NCBI RefSeq assembly: GCF_030704535.1
Contig: NC_081822.1
Span: forward strand, 33,587,501-33,651,500
From: Vitis vinifera
Lineage: Eukaryota; Streptophyta; Magnoliopsida; Vitales; Vitaceae
Length of the DNA stretch: 64,000 nt
Direction of reading: 5' to 3'
This document shows, in pieces, positions 46,401 through 57,502 of this stretch (positions are counted from its first letter, which is position 1; each line of letters opens with the position of its first letter). The notes under the pieces were generated by a model, which saw nothing but the letters and a program-made list of their open reading frames with translations, ran no database searches and was not told the origin of the DNA. A program made the translations under genes and the position numbers.

Positions 46401-47626
46401 TCATAATTAAATCTCCGAGCCTCATAACAATTGAGTACTCCATGTGAAATTAACAAACGTTCATCCCTAGTGGTTATAATAATTCTACTTCCTTGACCAA
46501 ACCAATCCCGGTTTCCAACCAAGCATTTCAATATTATTGGATCATTCACATTATCAAGAACAATAAGGACTTTTTTCAAGTGGAGCCTTTCCTTTATAGA
46601 TGTGAGTGCCTTCATATTTAGATTTGGTTCCTCCAATAGTTGAGCTAGAAACTTTTGTTGTAATTTTATTAAACCCTCATTTGCCAAATCCTCCTCAACA
46701 TTTTCAAAAAAACAGCATGCTTCAAATTGACCCCTGATTTTTCTGTAAATAGCTCTAGCAAGGGTTGTTTTCCCTATTCCGCCCATGCCCCAAATTCCTA
46801 CCATCAGAAAATCATCAAACTCCAAACATAATCGCATTTCTATTTCTTGCATGCGAGCATCTATTCCAACCAAATTTACGGTATCACTAATAGATGTAGT
46901 TAACAACTTATTCAAAATATCTGTGACGATTCCCTTGATTAGTAGATGCTCATTCCTGCCATATTTGAAGCATAAACACATAATAAGTCTAGCTATCCAC
47001 AAAAAGATAATAAAAATAACGGAAATATGAGAAGATGTGTGAAGACATAGTCAATATTAAATCTACCCTTATGTACAAAAAAAGTTCTGAATTCTATGTA
47101 TCCGGTCCTTCACAAAATAAAAATAAGAGTGAAAAGAAAATTACTTATTTCTTGAATCCCAACCAGATAAATTTGCAACTTGAGTGAGAGCATCCTTCCA
47201 ACTCTCCACCCTCTCCATGTTCTCAGAGTTCTCTTCATGTTTAGCCAATGCTTCCCCAAATGTACCCCTGTGTCTTCTCACTTCCGAGGGATCCACATCG
47301 TAGAAAATTGGGAAAACCATCTGTCTCTTGCTTTTCATGCACTCTACTATCTTCACCAATTCCTGTAAACACCATCTAGAGGATGCATAATTTTTCGACA
47401 AAACAACTATCGAATACATGGAGTTTTCGATAGCTGCAACAAGGGCAGGAGATATGACTTGGCCTCTCTCAAGCTTGTCATCATCGATGAAAGTGTTGAT
47501 TCCTTTCTGGCACAAGGCGTGATAGAGATGGGCAGTGAAGTTATTGCGGGTGTCTTCTCCTCTGAAGCTGAGGAACACATCATAGCGCCTTTGAGAAGAA
47601 GAAGAAGCAGCAGCCGCAGAAGCCAT
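43479..47626 (-). CDS. TNL3: TIR-NB-ARC-LRR-C-JID immune receptor
   Basis: Exons 47626-47145, 46955-45872, 45713-45381, 45290-44496, 44174-43479 join in frame to about 1129 residues. The exon 1-2 junction splits a codon (AA|G); the others are phase 0. TIR: YDVFLSFRGEDTRNNF, catalytic-type glutamate E89 in SSRWCLQEL. NB-ARC: GMGGIGKTT near residue 220, VLIVLDNVND, SRIIITTRDERLL, GLPLALEVLGSF, FLDIACFFKGEDKDY, MHD in MMHDLIQEMG. LRR: exon 3 (LSMPYSHIKQLWKG) and exon 4 with about nine repeats. C-JID: PGSRIPDWVTYQSSG and LPPNW, then a run of eight prolines and an acidic tail (GSEEENSEYHTADEEEP). All motifs expected of a working TNL are intact. It is the functional counterpart of TNL2, and is divergent from TNL4. 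Confidence 0.93.
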
Positions 47627-48380
47627 TACCGAGTAGTAGAGAGATGAAGCTTGAGATATGAGTTGTCAAGTCTGAATTATCCTGTAGGAAAGAGAAAGTT
47701 TCACAATTGATTTATATAATCCAAAAACTTCATGAACAAAACCAAAGAAATTCTGAGACAAAATGTCAGCTCTTTGTATTATCGAAGAGAACTGCAAATC
47801 TGAAAATAGCTATAATTGAATAATACACCTGAGAAATCTGGAAAGAGAATGATCAATGATAACAACTAAACACTGTGGCAAGTGAATGTAATTGAAGCCA
47901 AGTCTCCTCACAAAACTTGAAATAATTGAAGGCAAAGATGTCGTCTATGATACAAGCAAGAAAATCCTCCCTCTGCTAAAAGAAGTGGTGAGGAGGCAAG
48001 CGCGTTAAACGACAGAAGAGAAAAGATAAGGCAAAGCAGGAAAAAAAAAGGGTTTGTTGACATTGTTGGCTTCGCATGTCATATCATAGGGAAAAGAGAC
48101 AAGTGAAATGAGACAAGTGAACTGGGAAAGGTATGGCCTATTTCCTATTTGACCATTCAATTCTTCTTTTCTTTTCTTTTTTATTTTTGATTTTATTTTG
48201 AGGCAGCATACACGTTCGGTCACAATTATTTTCCAATCCACCTATGGACAAACAAGGCATATGCCATAAAAGACTTCTTCCACCGACATGCTTTGTTTTG
48301 CAGTTTTTCTTCGACGAGGAGAGGGCGTTCACCATTCAACCCAAGCTAGATGACATTCAACTTGCAGCACTGTCTTTTTT
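47627..48380 (-). promoter_or_regulatory. 5' flank of TNL3, shared with TNL1
   Basis: Collinear with 9017-9710. It includes tatcctgtaggaaag, gaaattctgagacaaaatgt, actgtggcaagtgaatgtaa, aaagcgcgttaaacgacag-type sequence (caagcgcgttaaacg), a pyrimidine-rich tract at 48163-48190, and ttttgcagtttttcttcgac near 48295. The core promoter was not pinpointed. Confidence 0.55.
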
Positions 48381-51300
48381 CCCTTTTTTTTTTTCAATAT
48401 TTAAATTTTAGATAATATTTTTAACACTCATTGTTTTTAACACTTAAAATTCAACAATTAAGTACTTAATATTTAAATATATGAAACATCCTCTTGGCTA
48501 TATTTTTATAAAAATTGATTTTATTAGCTGAAAATAAACTTTGAAATTATTCTCAAACATATTGCCACATTACGTATGAAGATGGGTCTTTCCAAGTAAG
48601 TGGTGGGTTTAGACCAAAATGGCATAAAAAAGCTGACAGTCATTCAAACTTTCACTACAAGATAAAAAGAAATAAAAATTAATAATGTATATTTAATTTA
48701 TTCATATTAAACCCATAAAGTTTACTTGGATATTTTCTTTTAAATTCTTTTTAAAACTTTGATACTACTTATTGTGTTAGCATATAGTCAATTATGTCTA
48801 TCTCCATGAATGAAATAAAACATTTCATTATATGATAGAAAAAGAAATAAAGGACAAAAAATAGATATAATTATCGAATTTCTTTGTATTTTCATCTTCA
48901 CTTTTATATCTCTATTAGGTGGTTCTTACTCATTCTTACATCTACGGTACGGTGTACTAAGCCTTCTTATTTTACCAAGTGTCTCTCGCTTTTCCACATT
49001 TCTATTTCATATTTCTCATAAATTTTTTCACATAGAATATTTATAAAGATATTCTTACTAATCTTCCTTATTCTACAAAGAATATAATTATAATCACTTA
49101 AAAAGTTAAAAGCCAAAGGACTAACAACCAAAGGAGGTGAATGAGTGTTTTTCAAATATTATAACATAAGAATTGAGATTTTGAACCCAATTAAATATGT
49201 GAAAGGGATTTAAACTTGTTTAACTCAATTGAACCCTAGTATATGAAAGAAATCAATGAAAAAATGAATCACACACAAGAGATAAAAGAGATTTTATGAG
49301 GAAAACCCGTACACTAATTATGGAGATAAATAATCACGGGGTTAAAGACCTCTAATCTAATAATCCACCATATGAAGTCAAAATATATAAATTTACCTAA
49401 TGGTTTTACCACTTACTCTCTAATATCTATACCTTAATCAACATCCACGATGCAACACCTCAAATCCAAATGGATTCATTTCAACTTCTATGGGAAAGCA
49501 GGTCCTAACGTACAACTCAAAATTCAATTAATAAATTATGAGAGTTTGGGAATTATGGGGCAAGTTAGGGTCGACTCTCTTACGACATTCATCTCAAAAC
49601 ACATTTAGGTAAGATATATATTATAAGGGAAAATCTAGTAAACTTGGAATCAGTTATAAATCATATTTTATTAAAAAAATAATTTAGAAACTTAATAGTT
49701 TTAAAAAGATTTAGATAGATTTCATATTTTAAATTTAAAAATATTTGGAAAAAAAATTCTTTTTAAAATTTTTAATTTAACTTCTTTTTTAAATTTCTTT
49801 TCCAATTTCCTTAAAAGATTTGAATTTTTTTAAAAAAAAATCTTGATTTTAAATCCTCAATTTAAAATTTCTTTTCAAATTATTTTTATTATTTGAAAAG
49901 ATGATTTTTTTTAATTCTCAATTTAAAATTCTTTTTTAATTAATTAACATATTTTAACTCAATTAAAACTTCGAATCCAATCCTATCTTATAAAAAAACT
50001 AACTTGTTTTTACTCAAATCTTTTCAAACTTACCAATGAAGGTCCAATGGACTAAATGACAAGGTCGCAAAAGAGTAATCAAACTGAAAACTAAATTTGA
50101 TTATTTGAAAAAGAAAAATAATAAAATAAATCTGAAGATGAGAATTGGGAATAGTATAATAATAACTAAAAACAGTGAAAAATGATAATACATGCAGTAG
50201 TTTCACATGTGATTGAAGACATCAAGTCTCTCAGCAATACTTGCAGTGTATTAAATGAGCAAGTGGATTTTGCAACAAGTAAATTAAATGCATGTAAGAT
50301 CATTGAAGAAGAAGGGTCATTGTTGACCCACTTATTTTATCTAAACATACTAAAAAATAATTTATTTTTAAATGAAGGGTATTAAAACATTAATTGTAAT
50401 AAGCTGAGAGTACTTTGTATAAACATTTTGTATAAATTAAAGTTTATTATTTATTTCATAAATATTTTGTATAATTTATTTATAGTGAGGTGGTTGGGCC
50501 ATTAAGAATTTATTGGTAGACTTGCCGACTATATTTTTAAAGCTAGAGTGGTTGGATAGCCAACCAGACACCTTCTCATTTAATGTTGAAATTAAAAGAA
50601 CGGTTGATGAAATTGATCGATTGATTGGTTTTTCTAGAATTTTATTTTTGGGTTATTTAGTTTGATAGGCTAAAATAATAATCAAATGGTAAGAATGACC
50701 TTCTTCCTTAATTTTGCTTAAAGATGATATATTTTGGATTATTTTACCATTTTAAACTGTTTTCCTCCAAAAGCACCGTATTCCCTTTATTTTGCTCTTT
50801 TTTTTTTCTACTCATTTATCTTGCAAACATTTTTTTACTTTTTCACTCTAACATTGATTCCAACATACTCTCTCTCACTACATGGCTAAATCTTTAAATA
50901 CCGTGACTTCAAACTTTTCTTCTTTCTCATTTCATGATCATCCATTATATTTTTAATTTACTTTATTTTTTGCAAGACACTTTGGTTAATTATCATCTCA
51001 TAATGCTCTATCCACCATTTATTGGTGTTCATCCAAACTGTATTGACTAAAAAAAAAATCACTTTCTCTTTTTATTTTATTATTATATTCATTTCGTCTT
51101 TTTTTTATAATATATTTATATTTTTATTTCACTTTTTTATTATTAATTTCCTAGGGTGTTGACCTTAATTGCATGGGAGTTAAGTTCAATTTAAAAAATA
51201 AAAAATAATAAAAACCTAAATAAAGTTAAGCTTTCAACCGTAATGATATTTTGAACTATACTATAATTAAGTTTTATTAGAAAAAAGTTAACTAGTGTTA

Positions 51301-51744
51301 AGTTTCCTTCTCATTTGTGGAAAACTTGAGTTGTAATGTGATTAAGTTTCATTTAAATGAGGTTAAATTTTCATTTCATTTATAAACCTTAATTAAAATA
51401 TTCATATATTTGATCTCATTTTCAAAACCAAATAAAAAAGGAAAAAGTGAGTTTCAAAACTCGATGTGCGAGAAAATGCTTGTCTATTAAAAAGAAATTC
51501 TAAAATATCAAACACGTCGGCCATGCACAAGGCTTTTGGTGGGTTCCATTCCTGTGCATCATTTGATATTATTAAAAAAAAAGAAGATAATTTTAAGAAT
51601 CTTCTAACAAATGCTTGAAGATTTTAAAACAAGAAGAGAGGAGGTTGCTTGGTAGGTGAGCAAGCCGGCATCAAAAGTAGGGCAAACTTTGCAGAGGCAT
51701 TTTTTAACTAATCTCACATGCATCTTTTAGGAAAATATAAACTA
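48381..51744. other. AT-rich intergenic between TNL3 and the nested LTRs
   Basis: No gene. Small frames at 48967 (-) and 50182 (+) lack any recognisable motif. About 51140-51420 has repeated AAGTTAAG / AATTAAGTTT motifs that also occur at 56390-56660, so the flanks of the LTR insertion hold related AT-rich repeats. Sequence at 49190-49620 looks like decayed insertion DNA, but I cannot classify it. Confidence 0.4.
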
Positions 51745-52359
51745 CCTATTGATTACTACTCAAAAAGTGCTATTTGATAGCCTATAATTAATCCTTTTAA
51801 ACACTTTTGAGTAGTAGTTTAGGCCTTTTAACTCAATTGGCATGTTAAGGATCCTTTAAAGCAATTTTGATCACTTTGTGTAAGTTTTGGTGTTTTTGAT
51901 AGTATATTGATCACCGAAGCAAGTCAAGAATGAGGAGAGCTATGAGGAATCATGGGCAAAGTTTAGAATTCATTTGCCAAGAGTGAATCCGGATTGCAAG
52001 GAGAAAAAGCGAAGAGAATCTGCCATGAAGCTTATTCTTGATGATAGTCGTAGCAGCCACTTTTGGAGCACTTTCTGAAGTCCAAATGATGCATGCTATA
52101 TACCATTTCAAAGCTCAGGAAGTCAACAATCCAATGCTTCAAACGGTGTGCAATTCGGAGTTGAAACGAAGAAGTTGCAGCCATTACAAGCCAGTCACTC
52201 CGAGCTGAAGCAAGCATTTTGCAAAGTGTTGCGAAATCACCCTTTTGTTGCGAAGTGATTTCGCAGCACTTTTGTACAGTAAGGTGTTTCTCCTTCTGAC
52301 GATGCACGAACCATGCCGCGAGAAGGGAGCTGGAAACCTCAAGATGGAAGCCAACTTTG

Positions 52360-54255
52360 TGACTCATGCCCAATTGGTGTCTCAGCTGATTTGTATTCAG
52401 CTGGTGCTCCTTGATTGAGGAAGTGATCAACAAAATTTATACCTATAACACCATACACTAGGGTAGCAAATACAAAGCTACTATAGTATAGTGGCTCTAG
52501 GATCGTTCACTGGGAATGATGAACAAGCAATCAAGGATACCAATTCCAAGTGAATTGGTCTTGTTTCATTTCACGGTTAGCTTAAGAAATAAAACACAAA
52601 ATTTTGATTGGTAAAGGTTGAGACTTAAACTAACTAACTTAACAGAAGTTTGGAATAATTTAGGAAGAAAAACATTCCTTGGAGATTTAGGTTCACTGGG
52701 GTGGTTCCTCATGCAAAAGACATAGCTCCGGTCAGATGGTTCATTTCCTCGCATTAGAGATTCAACTTATAGTCAATTCTCTAACCGGTGATGTACAGAG
52801 ACTCCTTCAATTAGATTTCACTTTAATTCTCTCACTGATGCAACTTGCAATGGTTCATGCCTCTCACGAGCACTTACCATTCAAGGTGATCTTTAACCTT
52901 GGACTTCCCTTCACAAACTCGCAAGAGATAACTAATGGATGTCTCCTAGGAGTCCAAAAGCTTACCAAGTGTTGGTAATTCCAGAAAATCCTACCTTGAA
53001 GTCACCTACGAGAGGCTCGTAAGGGGTAAACTAGTGCATTTCCATGGTTGGAAATCACTTGCCTTACCAAGTGTTGGCCTAGGTGACTCTAAGGTGTTTT
53101 AAGTTAACTAAAAACATTGAAATCACTAAAGGATTTTATTTCCTCTTCATTACTAGCTAAAACCACAGAGCTTTGCATTCTTGCACTTGGAACCTTCCCC
53201 GGCAACCTTAGCTCCAAGGAATTGGAGGTTTAGTTACTCATTCTCTGGGGAAAACTCTTCAGAGAATTCATAACTTAGAAATAAAATGAAAATACAAAGT
53301 GAGAAGGTAAGGCAGTAGAAAGAAAAGACCTTTACTTGCTTCTAAAATGGTTACAGAAGGAACTCCTCCCTGAGAACAGGCTCCCGAGAGGTATTTATAT
53401 CAACAAAATATAAAACTAATTGTTACAAAGATATTTGGTCTTTTTACTAACTTAAAAACTAAGGAATCATGTAATTGGTGGTTTACAAGGAGTATTTTGG
53501 GATTTAGACAACAAAAATCTAATGGAAAATATCTCCCAATGTCGGTAGCAAGCTTCGGGAGGCTTCAGGAGCCATTTCGCAGGAGAAAAGTGGTGTCTGC
53601 GAAATTTCGCAGACACCCAAGAGGGCTGCGAAATTATTTCGCAAGACTGAGCTATCTTCACCAGGCTGCAAAGTTGGCTTCCATCTTGAAGTTTCCAGCT
53701 CCCTTCTTGCGGCATGGTTCGTGCATCGTTAGAAGGAGAAACACCTTACTGTACAAAAGTGCTGCGAAATTCTCGCAACACATGGCTGATTCCGCAACAC
53801 TTTAGAGTGTCTGGCTTGTAATGGCTGCAACTTCTTCGTTTCAATTCCGAATCACACACCGTTTGAAGCATTGGATTGTTGACTTCCTGAGCTTTGAAAT
53901 GGTATATAGCTTGCATCATTTGGACTTCATAAAGTGCTCCAAAAGTGGCTGATACGACTGTCATCAAGAATATGCTCCATGACTGATCCTCTTTGCTTTT
54001 TCTCCTTGCAATCCGGATTCACTCTTGGCAATTGAATTCTAAGCTTTGCCCATGATTCCTCATAGCTCTCCTCATTCTTGACTTGCTTTGGTGATCAAAA
54101 TACTAACAAAAACACCAAAACTTACACAAAGTGATCAAAATTGCTTTAAAGGATCCTTAACATGCCAATTGAGTTAAAAGGCCTAAACTACTACTCAAAA
54201 GTGTTAAAAAGGATTAATTAAAGGCTATCAAATAGCACTTTTTGAGTAGTAATCA
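52360..54255 (-). mobile_element. Inner solo LTR (-), same family, inside the outer LTR
   Basis: On the minus strand it starts TGATTACTACTC at 54255 and ends GGGCATGAGTCA at 52360 (1896 bp). It is flanked by CTTTG at 52355-52359 and 54256-54260, the duplicated target within the outer LTR. It matches the outer LTR closely along its length in the opposite orientation. A TATAAATA box (minus strand, 53392-53399) is better preserved than in the outer copy. Confidence 0.92.
53592..53617. other. 26-bp perfect palindrome in the inner LTR
   Basis: A self-complementary sequence centred on TGCGAAATTTCGCA, with outer halves GGTGTC / GACACC. The identical palindrome is at 54312-54337 in the outer LTR. 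In both it lies about 190-225 bp upstream of the TATA box on the LTR's own strand, so it may be a dimer-binding enhancer site. Confidence 0.85.
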
Positions 54256-54311
54256 CTTTGCAGCCTGGTGAAGATAGCTTGGTGTTGCGAAAAAATTTCG
54301 TAGCCCTCTCG

Positions 54312-54337
54312 GGTGTCTGCGAAATTTCGCAGACACC
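54312..54337. other. 26-bp perfect palindrome in the outer LTR
   Basis: The same sequence as at 53592-53617, undamaged in both copies while neighbouring bases differ. Other TGCGAAAT / TTTCGCA half sites are scattered nearby (for example about 54288-54303 and 54348-54356). Confidence 0.85.
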
Positions 54338-54529
54338 ACTTTTCTCCTGCGAAATGGCTCCTGAAGCCTCCCGAAGCTTGCTACCGACATTGGGAGATAT
54401 TTTCCATTAGATTTTTGTTGTCTAAATCCCAAAATACTCCTTGTAAACCACCAATTACATGATTCCTTAGTTTTTAAGTTAGTAAAAAGACCAAATATCT
54501 TTGTAACAATTAGTTTTATATTGTTTTGA

Positions 54530-54537
54530 TATATATA
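54530..54537 (+). promoter_or_regulatory. TATA box of the outer LTR
   Basis: TATATATA followed at 54538 by cctctcgggagcctgttctc. The inner LTR has TATAAATA at the same place (53399-53392, minus strand). Position about 630 bp into the 1.9-kb LTR fits a U3/R junction. Confidence 0.55.
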
Positions 54538-55574
54538 CCTCTCGGGAGCCTGTTCTCGGAGAGGAGTTCCTTCTGTAAACGTTTGGTAAGCAAGTAAAGT
54601 CTATTTTCTTTCTACTGCCTTACCTTCTCACTTTGTATTTTCATTGTATTTCTAAGTTATGAATTCTCTGAGGAGTTTTCCCCAGAGAATGAGTAACTAA
54701 ACCTCCAATTCCTTGGAGCTAAGGTTGCCGGGGAAGGTTCCAAGTGCAAGAATGCAAAGCTCTGTGGTTTTAGCTAGTAATGAAGAGGAAGTGAAATCCT
54801 TTAGTGATTTCAATGTTTTTAGTTAACTTAAAACACCTTGGAGTCACCTGGGCCAACACTTGGTAAGGCAAGTGATTTCCAATCGTGGAAATGCACTAGT
54901 TTACCCCTTGCGAGCCTCTGGTAGGTGACTTCAAGGTAGGATTTTCTGGAATTACCAACACTTGGTAAGCTTTTGGACTCCTAGGAGACATCCATTAGTT
55001 ATCTCTTGCGAGTTTGTGAAGGGAAGTCCAAGGTTAAAGATCACCTTGAATGGTAAGTGCTCGTGAGAGGCATGAACCATTGCAAGTTGCATCACTGAGA
55101 GAATTAAAGTGAAATCTAATTGAAGGAGTCTCTGTACATCACCGGTTAGAGAATTGACTCTAAGTTGAATCTCTAATGCGAGGAAATGAACCATCTGACC
55201 GGAGCCATGTCTTTTGCATGAGGAACCACCCCAGTGAACCTAAATCTCCAAGGAATGTTTTTCTTCCTAAATTATTCCAAACTTCTGTTAAGTTAGTTAG
55301 TTTAAATCTCAACCTTTACAAATCAAAGTTTGTGTTTTATTCCTTAAGCTAACCGTGAAATGAAACAAGACCAATTCACTTGGAATTGGTATCATTGATT
55401 GCTTGCAAATCATTCCCAGTGAACGATCCTAGAGCCACTATACTATAGTAGCTTTGTATTTGCTACCCTAGTGTATGGTGTTATAGGTATAAATTTTGTT
55501 GATCACTTCCTCAATCAAGGAGCACCAGCTGAACACAAATCAGCTGAGACACCAATTGGGCATGAATCACCTAT

Positions 55575-57502
55575 TCATTTCTTCCCCACCATTGCATAAG
55601 GATACCATATTTTCTAAGATACATCATGTGTTGATATGCAACATATATAATTGTATGTTTGTTCCAATATATATAAATATATTTTCTCAAAGAATCAAAA
55701 ATTTATCTAGGGTGCGTTTAATATTATTTTTATTTGGAATACTTTTAATGAAAGTATTTTTATAGTAATCACCTGTCAAATGTTTTTTTTCTAGAAATAC
55801 TGTAAATGATTTTTTAATTATTTAAAAATACTTTCTAAATTTTTTCGAACACATTATTCTTTATTTTGAAAACATTTTTATACTATAAATATTTCCTAAA
55901 AGTATTGTCAAACAAACTTTTAAAGTGCATTTGATAAGTGTTTTTATTTAAAATGCTTTTAGTAAAAGTGGTTTTTCTAAAAATGTTTTTGAGAAAATCA
56001 CCTTATCAACTTTTTAAAATATAGAAATTTTGGATGAAATATTAAGAAATAATAAAACAAATTATAATACACATATCAATTAGTTTAATATATATATATA
56101 TACACTTCAGGGGTTAGGTCCATGATTAATTCAATCCAATAATGCAGGTCCAACGTTAATTATTATTGTGAATATATTGGATGAACAATTATATAAATTT
56201 ATAGTAATATGATAGACTTAATCTTATAGAATCACAAACTATTAAATACTTGGATGAACTTATTACTTGGAATGAAAAATATAACATGTTTATTCATAAG
56301 TTTTATTGCAATTATCTATGTTTAAAATGCACTTAATAGGAATTGAATTATTATTTATACAAATGAAACTAAACCAATAGTAGTTTAAATTGAAGTTAAT
56401 ATTTTGATTGAGAACTTAACCTTCATTAAGTTCTTCATAGATTATAACTCAATTATAGTTAATTTTAAGTGAATGTTTTACATGAGAACTTAACCTCAAT
56501 TAAGTTCTTCGTAGGTGAAACTTGAACATAATTAAGTGCAAGTGAATATTCTAATTGAGAACTCAATTTTAACTAAAATTTTTATAAATGAAACTTATTC
56601 ATATTTAAGTTTAGGTGTAATTGAGAACTTATCAACAATACTAAAACCACCACAATTAAGTTTTCAATTTTTTTTGGGCTAATTGTTTATCCCTTTTTAA
56701 ACTCTTTTTTCATAGCTAATAGTGTAGAGTACTTTTTTTTTTTGCAATAGTAAAGTGAGATTTTATATTTCTTTATATTCCTTGGACTAATTAAAAAGGG
56801 ATTAAATATGTCCTTTTAATTAAAAGGGATGAAATCTAACCTTTGAATTAGAAGGGACGAAACCTGGCCCTTGAATTAAAACAGGATTTTTTTTCTTGCC
56901 ATGGGATTAAGATGGGGTTATTCCTGACCATTGGATTCAAGTACTGTTGGCTCTGGCCATTGGATTAAATTTTGACGGGATGAACGGAGGATTGTACATA
57001 TAGACAAGTGCTAAGAACAAGCAAAGCAAAAGGACAGGAGCATGGTGGGTGAGTCGAGGCTTCTTTTGAAGTATACTTTTTTTTAACCTTTTCGACCAAG
57101 TACGGTTACGCGGCTTGCCTTGTGGTTGTGGGCCTTGTGGCCCAACAAGACCATTCTACATTACCAAATATCAGCCGGCTTTCATCTTTTCTTGTAATTG
57201 CCGTGTGCTTTCCTCCTACTCACTGCTCAGTGCTGTGAGGCTTGGCTTCGATTGTATCAGCATCATCAGATTCATCACCAAACCCTGTCACTGTTTTTAG
57301 TTATTATCGTTGCTTATTCGCTTGTTCAGATTTCTCACTCCTGTGTTCTTTAATTGTAGCTACTTTTTCTTTTCTGCTTCCCGGTTTAGCTCTATTATTC
57401 AATTCAATTCTCGTTGATGATACAAAGACCTCTCGCGTTGTGTTTCTGAATTCCTTTTGTTTTGTTGGATAATTTCGACTTCAACTCTCTAGCTACTTCC
57501 CA
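55575..57502. other. Upstream region of TNL4
   Basis: AT-rich sequence with MITE-like motifs (about 55705-55990: AAGTATTTTTATAGTAATCA, AAAAGTATTGTCAAACAAAC). The 56390-56660 part has repeated GAGAACTTAACCT-AATTAAG units. At 56790-56970 there are four loosely repeated ccttgaattaaaa / gaccattggattaa units. Nearer the gene, 57100-57502 has a mixed-composition leader ending at the TIR start codon, probably the 5' UTR. No other gene. Confidence 0.45.

Larger units (their letters stand above)
39971..47060. repeat. Segmental duplication block B, right copy (holds TNL3)
   Basis: Collinear with 26821-34420. It lacks the MITE pair at about 40165 and carries an expanded ATT microsatellite (41451-41498) and an extra ~100 bp near 44280-44440. 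It contains the complete TNL3 exons 2-5. Confidence 0.85.
51745..55574 (+). mobile_element. Outer solo LTR (+) with perfect CCTAT target duplication
   Basis: The LTR runs from TGATTACTACTC at 51750 to GGGCATGAATCA at 55569, flanked by CCTAT at 51745-51749 and 55570-55574. It is interrupted at 52355-52359 by the inner solo LTR. Excising that (1896 bp plus one 5-bp duplication) leaves an LTR of about 1919 bp. TG...CA ends, a target duplication and no internal region define a solo LTR formed by LTR-LTR recombination. A TATATATA at 54530-54537 precedes a leader-like region (cctctcgggagcctgttctc). Confidence 0.92.

Noticed and set aside
50182..50385. 67-codon frame with MIIHAVVSHVIEDIKSL
   Set aside because: Isolated, AT-rich, no homologous motif, and similar non-coding sequence occurs near other TNL flanks.
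51745..55574. Foldback (long inverted-repeat) DNA transposon
   Set aside because: The order L1-L2-L1'-L2', TG...CA ends and two separate 5-bp duplications are explained better by one solo LTR inserted into another.
52032..55765. Repeated small ORFs in the nested LTR (for example starting MLITSSIKEHQLNT and MVHFLALEIQL)
   Set aside because: Both occur twice because the two LTR copies are inverted relative to each other. They lie within LTR sequence and lack recognisable domains.
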